The notes beneath the pieces are model-generated. The model was not told the DNA's origin. It did not search any database and saw only the letters and a list, made by a program, of their open reading frames with translations. The position numbers were made by a program, and so were the translations under genes. Below, one piece after another: positions 1-5,224 of a stretch of DNA of 5,312 bases (positions within the stretch are counted from its first letter, which is position 1; each line of letters opens with the position of its first letter). Origin of the DNA: an uncultured Syntrophomonadaceae bacterium (GTDB lineage Bacteria > Bacillota > Syntrophomonadia > Syntrophomonadales > Syntrophomonadaceae); NCBI GenBank assembly GCA_944391275.1, contig CALXSZ010000125.1, positions 1-5,312 of the forward strand. The letters run 5' to 3'.

Positions 1-500
1 ATTTGCATAAAATCCTGACGCTGCGCGGGATTCCTTAGACTGAGTCCAGCATGAAGGAGCTTCTGGGAAAGTCGCTCGTTGACAGCGATCTCATAGGTCG
101 TTAATTGATCGAAGAACTTGACCCAACGCTGTAAATTGGGTTCCGCTTGCCAATTCACGCCGATGCAAACAAATTGTCGGCAAACGGATTCGCGAAGGTG
201 CTGTGGGATCACACAGCCTCCTTCTTTACGATGAAAACGGCATTGGTAACCATCCGACTCTGGAAGGTTATTAATGGTGACGCTGGCGTCCAGTACCGTT
301 AAATGTTCTAAATTCCATACAAAATCCAGCGTTTGGGGATCTTCCTTGAACACAAAAGCAAGATCCGACGGGTACCACACGGGCGAATACCATCCGCAGC
401 AGCCTTTTTGATCTTGCCTGGGACATTCGCTGCATAAATCCAACTCAATATACGAACGCAGCCCTTCGTTATGAAAAGTTAGCGTAATTTCTTTTTGCAT
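1..500 (-). CDS. Cysteine-rich YkgJ-like (CxxCxxCC family) protein, C-terminus cut off by window edge
   Basis: The 166 visible residues are open to the window edge, so the C-terminus is missing. Eight cysteines fall in two clusters: C23-x2-C26 with C34-C35, and C87, C96, C107, C112. The second cluster reads CRFHRKEGGC followed by VCRQFVC. This spacing resembles the YkgJ / CxxCxxCC family, which is thought to bind zinc, iron or an iron-sulfur cluster. The substrate is unknown and I do not claim one. There is no signal peptide or membrane segment, so it is probably cytoplasmic. The ATG at 498-500 was chosen because AGAAGGTGG (508-516 on the minus strand) lies 7 bases before it. An in-frame ATG at 528-530 would add ten residues but has a weaker site. 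The gene follows the metal ATPase operon on the same strand but has its own promoter, so a metal-related role is only suggested by position. Confidence 0.6.
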   Translation of the reverse strand, partial: MQKEITLTFHNEGLRSYIELDLCSECPRQDQKGCCGWYSPVWYPSDLAFVFKEDPQTLDFVWNLEHLTVLDASVTINNLPESDGYQCRFHRKEGGCVIPQHLRESVCRQFVCIGVNWQAEPNLQRWVKFFDQLTTYEIAVNERLSQKLLHAGLSLRNPAQRQDFMQ

Positions 501-544
501 CGTCCTTCCACCTTCTAAAAGTTCTTCCATTGAGAAATCCCATA

Positions 545-609
545 CAAAAGAACCTTCCCGATGCGGTAAGCGAGGTCTGTCCCGGCTTTTTCCCAAGAAG
601 GTTCTTTTG
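545..609 (-). promoter_or_regulatory. Structured leader / possible attenuator hairpin upstream of the YkgJ-like gene
   Basis: A perfect 13-bp inverted repeat (CAAAAGAACCTTC at 545-557, GAAGGTTCTTTTG at 597-609) encloses a 39-base G+C-richer loop. It lies between the predicted promoter (628-657) and the start codon of the cysteine-rich gene, so it would form in that gene's 5' leader. The upstream arm contains ACCTTCT, the exact complement of the AGAAGGT in the gene's ribosome binding site (510-516), so the two pairings exclude each other. The 3' arm ends in TTCTTTT, so the hairpin could also end transcription arriving from the ATPase operon, though the loop is long for an intrinsic terminator. 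I do not recognise a known riboswitch class in the loop. Confidence 0.5.
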
Positions 610-627
610 CAATTTTTAGATAAATTT

Positions 628-657
628 ATTCTATCATACGATAGGATCCATTGTCTA
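628..657 (-). promoter_or_regulatory. Predicted sigma-A promoter of the YkgJ-like gene
   Basis: On the minus strand TAGACA (652-657, 5 of 6 to consensus) is followed after 18 bases by TAGAAT (628-633, 5 of 6). A TG one base before it gives an extended -10. Transcription would start near 621, giving a leader of about 120 bases that contains the whole 545-609 hairpin. Confidence 0.5.
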
Positions 658-690
658 TTCGTTGACCCGATACTTTTTTAGGATAGGGAA

Positions 691-870
691 TCATACGGGA
701 ACGGGCAAAGCTTTTAATACGAAAATAACCAGAAGGACAGCGCCTGTAAGCGTCGTAATTTGATAAATCCTCCGAGATTCTTTATCCTCTTTCTCTTTCA
801 GAAGATAATAAAGGCCGCCTAGAAAGATAGATGCGCCAATGAATAACGCGATAATGGTTGATATACTCAT
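691..870 (-). CDS. 59-residue two-helix membrane protein, translationally coupled to the ATPase
   Basis: A small hypothetical protein. It has two hydrophobic segments (about residues 4-23 and 36-54) joined by a highly charged loop (KEKEDKESRR, residues 25-34), and ends LPVPV. It contains no cysteine, histidine or methionine cluster that would suggest direct metal binding. The ATG at 868-870 overlaps the ATPase stop in the string ATGA. GGAGG inside the last ATPase codons lies 8 bases upstream, so the two genes are almost certainly translated together. A longer reading in this frame extends upstream inside the ATPase gene, but that part is a shadow. Its conserved position suggests an accessory, stabilising or regulatory subunit of the pump, which is inference. 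I do not recognise its family. Confidence 0.72.
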   Translation of the reverse strand: MSISTIIALFIGASIFLGGLYYLLKEKEDKESRRIYQITTLTGAVLLVIFVLKALPVPV

Positions 871-2738
871 TTTTCTTTCCTCCATGTTAATAAAAAAGCG
901 GAATGGACAATAACAAAGATTGAACCGGCGTTGTGAACCAGCGCCCCCATCACGGGATTCAGCGTGCCGTTCATGGCCAAAATAATGGCAAGAAAATTCA
1001 ATACCATTGAAAAGGTTAAATTGCACTTAATGACCCGCATCATTTTTTTTGCGAGTTGAATCAAGTGCGGAATTTCTTTTATTTCATCCTTCACTAATAC
1101 AATGTCAGCCGCATCTATGGCAATATCGCTTCCAACACCTCCCATTGCGATTCCCACGTACGCTTTTTTTAAAGACGGCGCGTCGTTGATCCCGTCTCCA
1201 ATCATACACACGAGTTCTTGCTTGCTTTGCGAATCATCAATATAACGCAGTTTGTCTTCTGGAAGACATTCGGCATGGATTTCCGTTAAACCGAGCTGTT
1301 TAGCGACCTGTCCGGCGGCTTTTGCATGATCGCCTGTGAGAAGCGTTGGCGTGATACCGGTCGCTTTTATTTTTATGATCGTATCTTTAGCGTCAGGGCG
1401 GAGCGTATCGGACAGAGCAATAAATCCTGCGAATTGTTTGTCAAGTGCCAAATAAGTGATGGTACATCCATCCTGGATATATACCTGAGCGCAGTCGAGT
1501 CCGGAAGGAGGGATATCGATCCCATTTTCCAGGAACATTTCGAGATTTCCCGCCAGGACTTCTTTTCCTTCAAGAATCCCTTGAACGCCGCGGCCGGGAA
1601 ACATTTGAAATTGTTCGATTGCAGGAACGCTTTCTTGGTGAGAAGAACGATAACCGCGTAATATCGCTTTTCCTAAGGGATGTTCGGAGCGTTGTTCGAC
1701 GCCGGCGGCATAGGCGTAAAGGGTCTCTTTCGATATGTCTGGGTGAAAGCAATGAATTGCCGTGACTTCTAATGTGCCAAGTGTTAATGTTCCTGTTTTG
1801 TCGAAGAAAATTTTATCAACCTTTGCCAGCCGTTCTAATGCGTCTCCTTCGCGTACCAGAAATCCATGTTTGGTTGCGTTCCCGATAGCCGCCATAATGG
1901 CGGTAGGTGTTGCTAAAACCAGTGCGCAAGGGCAAAATACAACGAGAATGGTTACCGAGCGAATGATTTGCCCCGTGACCAACCAGGTCAATAGGGCGGC
2001 AGTTAGAGCAATCACAACAATCCAGGTTGCCCATTGATCGGCAATTCCTACCACTTTGGCTTTTCCGGCGTCCGCTGATTGAACTAACTGGATCATCCGT
2101 TGAATCGAACTATCTTCGCCCACTTTCGTGGCAAGCATATCAAAAGATCCGAATTGATTGACGGTTCCACTGAATACTTCGTCGTTTACGCCTTTTTCCA
2201 CGGGCAAGGATTCTCCCGTCATAACGGATTGATTAATGGACGTTTGTCCCTTTTGGATGACGCCGTCTACTGGAATGGTCTCTCCCGGTAAGACGCGCAG
2301 AAGATCGCCCACCTGTACTTGTTCCGCCGGAATGATTTGTTCTAGACCGTCGTTTATGATTCGTGCTGTTTGGGGGGTTAAATGAACCAATTTTTCAATT
2401 CCGGCCCGGGCTTTAGCAACCGTTAAATCCTCCAGCAAAGCGCCCAACTGCATAATGAAAGCAACTTCTCCGGCGGCAAAATCTTCACCAATAAGGATCG
2501 AAGCAATTAAAGCGATGGAAACCAATACATCGGCTTTGATATCAAACGCGGTCGCTAAACCAACGATGGCTTCCAGGATGATGGGAACGCCGCATAAGAT
2601 GATGGCAATCCATGCCGCGTCGAAAGGAAGAGGAATCCAATGAAAGAGACTGATACTCAGAGCCACTGCGGAGATGATTAAACAAACAAGATCTTTTTGA
2701 ATTCCCCCCCATTCTAAAAATGCTTCAAGCTTTTTCAT
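867..2738 (-). CDS. P1B-type heavy-metal-transporting P-type ATPase
   Basis: A 623-residue inner-membrane pump that moves a soft metal cation out of the cytosol at the cost of ATP. All catalytic motifs are present: actuator TGES (174-177), phosphorylation motif DKTGT (313-317, Asp313), SEHPLG of the nucleotide domain (351-356) and GDGINDAP (514-521). Hydrophobic stretches fit eight helices, about 17-33, 41-63, 66-84, 86-105, 236-255, 259-282, 572-589 and 594-618. Helix 6 carries CPC (269-271). There is no N-terminal HMA domain or MxCxxC motif. The last helix carries HNAGS (602-606) rather than the MxxS of copper pumps or the DG of zinc/cadmium pumps, so the metal is uncertain. The start has AAGGAGG four bases upstream. 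It lies downstream of csoR, behind a consensus promoter with two CsoR-type operators, and its stop overlaps the next gene. Confidence 0.93.
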   Translation of the reverse strand: MKKLEAFLEWGGIQKDLVCLIISAVALSISLFHWIPLPFDAAWIAIILCGVPIILEAIVGLATAFDIKADVLVSIALIASILIGEDFAAGEVAFIMQLGALLEDLTVAKARAGIEKLVHLTPQTARIINDGLEQIIPAEQVQVGDLLRVLPGETIPVDGVIQKGQTSINQSVMTGESLPVEKGVNDEVFSGTVNQFGSFDMLATKVGEDSSIQRMIQLVQSADAGKAKVVGIADQWATWIVVIALTAALLTWLVTGQIIRSVTILVVFCPCALVLATPTAIMAAIGNATKHGFLVREGDALERLAKVDKIFFDKTGTLTLGTLEVTAIHCFHPDISKETLYAYAAGVEQRSEHPLGKAILRGYRSSHQESVPAIEQFQMFPGRGVQGILEGKEVLAGNLEMFLENGIDIPPSGLDCAQVYIQDGCTITYLALDKQFAGFIALSDTLRPDAKDTIIKIKATGITPTLLTGDHAKAAGQVAKQLGLTEIHAECLPEDKLRYIDDSQSKQELVCMIGDGINDAPSLKKAYVGIAMGGVGSDIAIDAADIVLVKDEIKEIPHLIQLAKKMMRVIKCNLTFSMVLNFLAIILAMNGTLNPVMGALVHNAGSIFVIVHSAFLLTWRKEK

Positions 2739-2752
2739 AACGCCTCCTTTTT

Positions 2753-2768
2753 ATACCAAACGGGGTAT
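2753..2768. promoter_or_regulatory. CsoR-type operator, proximal to the ATPase start
   Basis: ATACCAAACGGGGTAT has the partial dyad ATACC / GGGGTAT typical of CsoR-family sites. It lies downstream of the predicted transcription start (about 2782) and about 15 bases before the ATPase start codon, so a bound repressor could block elongation or strengthen repression at the upstream site. Confidence 0.65.
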
Positions 2769-2788
2769 AGGTATATTCATACGCGGAT

Positions 2789-2817
2789 ATTATACCAATA
2801 GGGGTATGGGTTGTCAA
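2789..2817 (-). promoter_or_regulatory. Consensus sigma-A promoter of the ATPase operon
   Basis: On the minus strand TTGACA (2812-2817) and TATAAT (2789-2794) are both perfect hexamers separated by exactly 17 bases. Such a strong promoter needs a repressor, and a CsoR-type operator fills the spacer and overlaps the -10. The predicted start is near 2782. Confidence 0.85.
2792..2807. promoter_or_regulatory. CsoR-type operator between -35 and -10 of the ATPase promoter
   Basis: ATACCAATAGGGGTAT is near-identical to the sites at 2753 and 3234 (shared pattern ATACCA-n3-GG-S-GTAT). It occupies most of the spacer and three bases of the -10, where repressor binding would directly exclude RNA polymerase. 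Confidence 0.75.
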
Positions 2818-2823
2818 GCGCGT

Positions 2824-2915
2824 AAAAAAATAGCCGATCAAACGTCTAAAAGAAAAACTTATACAAATACAAGCTGCTATCTGTCGTTTTTCTTTTTACC
2901 ATACGTTGATCAGCT
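2824..2915 (-). terminator. Terminator after csoR with long imperfect stem
   Basis: On the minus strand the arm 2886-2915 pairs with 2832-2858. The outer part is AGCYGATCAA-CGT and the inner part AAAAGAAAAAC, with a few bulges. The stem is followed by seven T (2824-2830). It lies 31 bases past the csoR stop and just before the ATPase promoter, so it separates the two transcription units. The central region is loose, so a shorter folded core is possible. Confidence 0.6.
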
Positions 2916-2945
2916 GATTTTTAAATGTAATTTTATGGTTTTTAT

Positions 2946-3221
2946 CTAATTCATATTAGCAAATCGCTCAACGGCCTTCGTAAAATTTGCAATCGTTTGC
3001 TCAGCGTCTCCGTGTTCAATGCCATCACGCACACAATGTTTAATATGCCCTTCCAATACGACCTGACCGCACTTATGCAAAGCGGATTTTGCAGCGTTAA
3101 TTTGAGCTAAGATATCTTCACAGGGGATATCTTCATCTACCATGCGATCCACCGCTTGCACCTGACCAATGATTTTTTTTAAGCGACGATGTAAGTTTTC
3201 GGTATCCATACATTGCTTCAT
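2946..3221 (-). CDS. csoR: CsoR/RcnR-family metal-sensing transcriptional repressor
   Basis: A 91-residue all-helical repressor of the CsoR/RcnR (DUF156) family. It binds operator DNA without metal and is released when metal binds. The family core is clear: ENLHRRLKKIIGQVQ near the N-terminus, then IPCEDILAQINAAKSAL, then GHIKHCVRDGIEHGD. The Cu(I) ligand set Cys-His-Cys is present (C34, H59, C63 with this start, with H-x3-C spacing), which favours a CsoR-type copper sensor over the nickel/cobalt RcnR type. Extra cysteines at 4 and 51 could tune the response. The ATG at 3219-3221 was chosen because GGAGG (3229-3233) is 7 bases upstream. A GTG two codons earlier sits only one base from that site and is unlikely. 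The operator at 3234-3249 abuts its ribosome binding site, which points to autoregulation. Confidence 0.9.
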   Translation of the reverse strand: MKQCMDTENLHRRLKKIIGQVQAVDRMVDEDIPCEDILAQINAAKSALHKCGQVVLEGHIKHCVRDGIEHGDAEQTIANFTKAVERFANMN

Positions 3222-3233
3222 TTCCACACCTCC

Positions 3234-3249
3234 ATACCATTAGGCGTAT
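3234..3249. promoter_or_regulatory. CsoR-type operator at the csoR transcription start
   Basis: ATACCATTAGGCGTAT matches the two ATPase-operon sites except for one G-to-C change in the right half and differences in the centre. It begins at about +1 of the csoR promoter and ends next to GGAGG, fitting autorepression with perhaps weaker affinity than the ATPase sites. Confidence 0.65.
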
Positions 3250-3255
3250 ATGTAT

Positions 3256-3284
3256 ATTATCCGTTTCCCTTTCTTTTTTGTCAA
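3256..3284 (-). promoter_or_regulatory. Sigma-A promoter of csoR
   Basis: On the minus strand TTGACA (3279-3284, perfect) is followed after 17 bases by GATAAT (3256-3261, 5 of 6). The predicted start near 3249 gives a leader of about 28 bases that is mostly the operator and the ribosome binding site. Confidence 0.75.
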
Positions 3285-3413
3285 GTTTATATCCTTTCTG
3301 GGTATTCGTTATTTACAGTGGGTATCTATAAAATCACCAATAATAACTTCTTCGTAAAACAAAGTGAGTACCAACTCCAAACTGCTCTCAGTTTTCCATA
3401 GCATCTGCTCCGT
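3285..3413. other. Intergenic stretch with no recognisable gene
   Basis: This is the quiet part of the 386-base gene-free gap between csoR and the helix-turn-helix ORF. No ORF with a ribosome binding site was found on either strand. A degenerate resemblance to the CsoR operator (ATATCC...GGGTAT, 3289-3305) lies just upstream of the csoR -35. Its spacing differs from the three good sites, so I do not call it an operator. Confidence 0.5.
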
Positions 3414-3441
3414 AAAAAAGAGTGGGTCCCTTTTCGCCCAC
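3414..3441 (-). terminator. Hairpin terminator reading leftward at the left end of the IS
   Basis: On the minus strand the stem GTGGG (3437-3441) pairs with CCCAC (3422-3426) around a 10-base loop. It is followed by TC and six T (3414-3419). No protein gene precedes it on this strand. It would stop transcripts leaving the element toward csoR, or end the possible short RNA at 3414-3512. Confidence 0.5.
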
Positions 3442-3512
3442 ATTAGGAATCTATATGGTGGATCACTCTATATCGACTACTACTCCTTTTCTCTTTCAAT
3501 ATTGTTATGTTT
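3414..3512 (-). ncRNA. Possible short divergent transcript (weak candidate)
   Basis: On the minus strand a perfect -35 TTGACA (3544-3549) precedes TATAAA (3519-3524) with a long 19-base spacer, and a terminator follows at 3414-3441. A transcript of about 100 bases would result. An AAAAGGAG at 3483-3490 has no start codon at a usable distance, so it probably does not encode a peptide. The promoter spacing is poor, so this is tentative. Confidence 0.22.
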
Positions 3513-3542
3513 GTTGAGTTTATAGCAATTTTATCTATATTA

Positions 3543-3573
3543 TTGTCAAAATACCTTTTTTTAGTGATATAAT
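3543..3573 (+). promoter_or_regulatory. Predicted promoter of the XRE-type ORF
   Basis: TATAAT (3568-3573) has a TG at 3565-3566, forming an extended -10. TTGTCA (3543-3548, 5 of 6) lies upstream with a 19-base spacer. The extended -10 may compensate for the spacing. The TTGTCAA string is also the -35 of the possible leftward promoter, so the two would share it back to back. Confidence 0.5.
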
Positions 3574-3586
3574 AATTTTACAAAAA

Positions 3587-3601
3587 CTCCAGCTATGGAG
3601 G
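3587..3601 (+). promoter_or_regulatory. Small hairpin covering the ribosome binding site of the XRE-type ORF
   Basis: CTCCA (3587-3591) can pair with TGGAG (3596-3600) around the loop GCTA, burying most of the GGAGG (3597-3601) that lies 6 bases before the ATG. As DNA the same dyad could be an autoregulatory operator for the helix-turn-helix protein. Both readings are inference. Confidence 0.35.
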
Positions 3602-3607
3602 TATTCT

Positions 3608-4114
3608 ATGAAAGTATCTTATAAAAGGCTTTGGAAACTCTTGATTGATAAAGAGATCTCCCAAGCAGAACTACGGAAGATGTCTGGGATTTCCTCTGGA
3701 TCAATGACGAAACTTAAAAAGGGAGAATCTGTCTCGATGGATGTCCTGTGGAAAATTTGTTCCGTGCTGGACTATAATATCGGGGATGTAGTAGAATTCA
3801 TACGGTGGCGAGGAAGGAGGCAACACCAAATGTCAGATACAAGAAGAATCGAATTTAAAGAAGATGACATGGTGGATGTTACGCCTATTCCTTCACTCAA
3901 CCTGCCAGATATTATGGCTGAGAGGTGTATGAAGCCAAAAGACGGCTCTCCATATCTGGTTTTCTACCGTAAGCCAACATCCAAATATGTTGGCGGTTGT
4001 CCCAATTGTAGCCCCAGAGGTCTTGGGTATCGACGAGAAGCACATCGTCCATGCTATGCGAGGAATATTTGTGGACATCAAAACAGGCAGGCTTCTGGAA
4101 ATGACCGAGAATAA
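3608..4114 (+). CDS. XRE-family HTH protein reading in frame into a transposase N-terminus
   Basis: The 168-residue ORF has three parts. Residues 1-65 are a complete small XRE/Cro-type DNA-binding domain: SQAELRKMSGISSGSMTKL is the helix-turn-helix and ENIGD-like YNIGDVVEF the usual domain end. Proteins of this kind are normally about 65-75 residues and stand alone. Residues 75-133, starting at the ATG at 3830, are the N-terminus of an ISL3 transposase ending in the zinc-finger CPNC. The rest (about 134-168) is out of frame and meaningless. GGAAGGAGG sits 9 bases before the internal ATG, so the transposase had its own start. The ancestral XRE gene probably had a stop near codon 67, and loss of that stop would explain the fusion, but that is a guess. 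GGAGG lies 6 bases before the first ATG. The HTH portion may still be functional. Confidence 0.6.
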   Translation: MKVSYKRLWKLLIDKEISQAELRKMSGISSGSMTKLKKGESVSMDVLWKICSVLDYNIGDVVEFIRWRGRRQHQMSDTRRIEFKEDDMVDVTPIPSLNLPDIMAERCMKPKDGSPYLVFYRKPTSKYVGGCPNCSPRGLGYRREAHRPCYARNICGHQNRQASGNDRE

Positions 4115-5057
4115 CAAAGAGGCGGACATTATAGGTACGATTGAGCGAATAGTAGACTATGACAAAAACATTCGTATCGTCACCACGGATATGGCAAATG
4201 GCTATCGTTCTCACATCCAACTGTGCCTGCCCAATGCAAAACTGATCGTGGACAAGTACCACGTCTATCAGAATTTCTACTCTAAGGTGGCTAAGTCAAA
4301 GAAGACTATCATGGAGAAGATCGGTCAGCAAATTGATCAGGAAACAAATCCTGCTAAAGCTCAGCGAATGAAAGCGGTGCGTGAATTAGTGATCCACAAT
4401 GCTTACCTTTTCAAGTTTGGAAAAGATAAGTTGGCGGAAAAGACCCGGCGCATTGCGATTATGGCCGATGTTTGCCAGACGTTTCCCGAATTCAACCATC
4501 TGAGGTTGATTAAAGAGGGCTTTGAACGTATCTATGAGCAGGAATCCAGAACCGATGCAGAGGCTGCCTACGCTGAATGGATAAAACTGATTCACCAAAG
4601 GGGGCCAGGAAAGTAACCATGAGGGAACTTCAATACGGAGTTGACAGTCTTCTACCGAACAACGCAAAAATGGTACCAAAAAATATTCAATTATTTTGAT
4701 GATGGGTGCCAGTTTACGAATGCGGCCTCTGAGGGAACAAACAGTATGATTTAGAGGATCAACGCTCAGGGGAATGGATATGGCTTTAAGCGTTTGCGGG
4801 CAAAAGCATTATATTGGCATGACGCAGGTCCACGAGCCACTTATAGCATCAAGGTCAAAAAGGTGCCGGTCTATGACGATGAAACTTCGCCCTCTATGGG
4901 TATGGTAACTGGTTCCCGTTGTCCTTTCGGTAACAGGAAGATCATTGGGTATCACGATGCCGCCGAGATTGTGAGAACGGAACAGGCCGCTCCAAAACCG
5001 TTGTCGGTGTTACGCTACATCCAGAATTCCGAGTTTTATGACTTTGAATCTGACTAA
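3830..5057 (+). pseudogene. ISL3-family transposase, inactivated by deletion, frameshift and stops
   Basis: The N-terminal part (3830 to about 4006) ends at the zinc-finger motif GGCPNC. Immediately afterwards the reading frame changes and the DDE domain begins (APEVLGIDEKH). The rest of the zinc finger and the HTH region normally between them, roughly 90 residues by family layout, are missing. The DDE aspartates are visible at 4032-4034 (GIDEK) and 4188-4190 (TTDMANGY), followed by PNAKLIVDKYHVYQN. The same frame continues after stops TAA (4614-4616) and TGA (4620-4622) with FYRTTQKWYQKIFNYFDDG, and the catalytic Glu of ASEGTNS is at 4731-4733. A third stop, TAG (4752-4754), precedes INAQGNGYGFKRLRAKALYW and a C-terminal tail ending at 5057. 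Family assignment is firm from the DDE-domain layout. No functional enzyme can be made. Confidence 0.85.
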
Positions 5058-5061
5058 AAAA

Positions 5062-5098
5062 GGGCGATCTGTGCTATCTGCACGGGTCGCTCTTTTCT
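5062..5098 (+). terminator. Intrinsic terminator after the transposase remnant
   Basis: A 13-bp stem (5062-5074 with 5080-5092) with three G-U pairs encloses the loop TATCT and is followed by TTTTCTT. It begins four bases after the transposase stop codon and isolates the IS from the restriction gene downstream. Confidence 0.85.
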
Positions 5099-5168
5099 TG
5101 AAATAATTTTGATAATAATATAATACGATTGATTTTTGTGTAATGATGTTACTGTTTCCATTGGCATA

Positions 5169-5177
5169 TGATATAAT
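5169..5177 (+). promoter_or_regulatory. Extended -10 promoter of hsdM
   Basis: TGATATAAT (TG at 5169-5170, TATAAT at 5172-5177) is a perfect extended -10. No good -35 is found at 16-18 bases, as is usual for this promoter type. The predicted start near 5184 gives a leader of about 40 bases before the ATG. Confidence 0.55.
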
Positions 5178-5224
5178 CAAAGCAAATCTAATATTAAAAA
5201 ATCAGATACAGAAAGGGCGATTTT

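Larger units (their letters stand above)
3414..5098 (+). mobile_element. Decayed ISL3-family insertion sequence (boundaries approximate)
   Basis: The element is defined by ISL3-type transposase remnants (3830-5057) with an XRE-type ORF upstream. The ends are uncertain. I placed them at two outward-facing hairpin terminators that resemble each other when read inward. Left is AAAAAGAG-TG-GG-TCC leading to TCGCCC, and right (reverse strand) is AAAAGAG-CG-ACCC leading to TCGCCC, so they may be degenerate terminal inverted repeats. No 8-bp target duplication is visible next to them. Nothing in the element can encode an active transposase. Whether the XRE gene belonged to the element or to the host locus cannot be told from this window. 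Confidence 0.5.

Noticed and set aside
528..530. Upstream in-frame ATG for the cysteine-rich protein.
   Set aside because: Its ribosome binding site is weak, while AGAAGGTGG sits at ideal distance from the ATG at 498-500; it would add ten residues if used.
871..1026. A longer start for the small membrane protein, adding 52 residues.
   Set aside because: The extension lies wholly inside the ATPase gene and has no hydrophobic or family character; the ATG at 868-870 has a proper ribosome binding site.
1326..2643. Several ORFs of 60-111 codons on both strands inside the ATPase gene.
   Set aside because: They are shadows of the ATPase frame with low-complexity, arginine/serine-rich or otherwise unnatural composition and no ribosome binding sites.
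3225..3227. GTG as the csoR start, two codons upstream of the chosen ATG.
   Set aside because: It lies one base from GGAGG, too close for initiation; the ATG at 3219-3221 has 7-base spacing.
3289..3305. A fourth CsoR-like operator (ATATCC...GGGTAT) upstream of the csoR -35.
   Set aside because: Half-site spacing and left half differ from the three consistent sites.
3213..3401. A plus-strand ORF containing GIYKITN, reminiscent of the start of GIY-YIG nucleases.
   Set aside because: It overlaps the csoR start and promoter, lacks any downstream YIG motif or catalytic residues and ends after 62 codons; taken as chance.
3893..4679. Minus-strand ORFs of 78-116 codons opposite the transposase.
   Set aside because: They are antisense shadows of the clear ISL3 transposase frame with no supporting start signals.
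5059..5221. A 10-bp direct repeat AAAGGGCGAT at 5059-5068 and 5212-5221, considered as a target duplication.
   Set aside because: Both copies lie on the same side of the element, one within the terminator, so they cannot flank it; likely chance.
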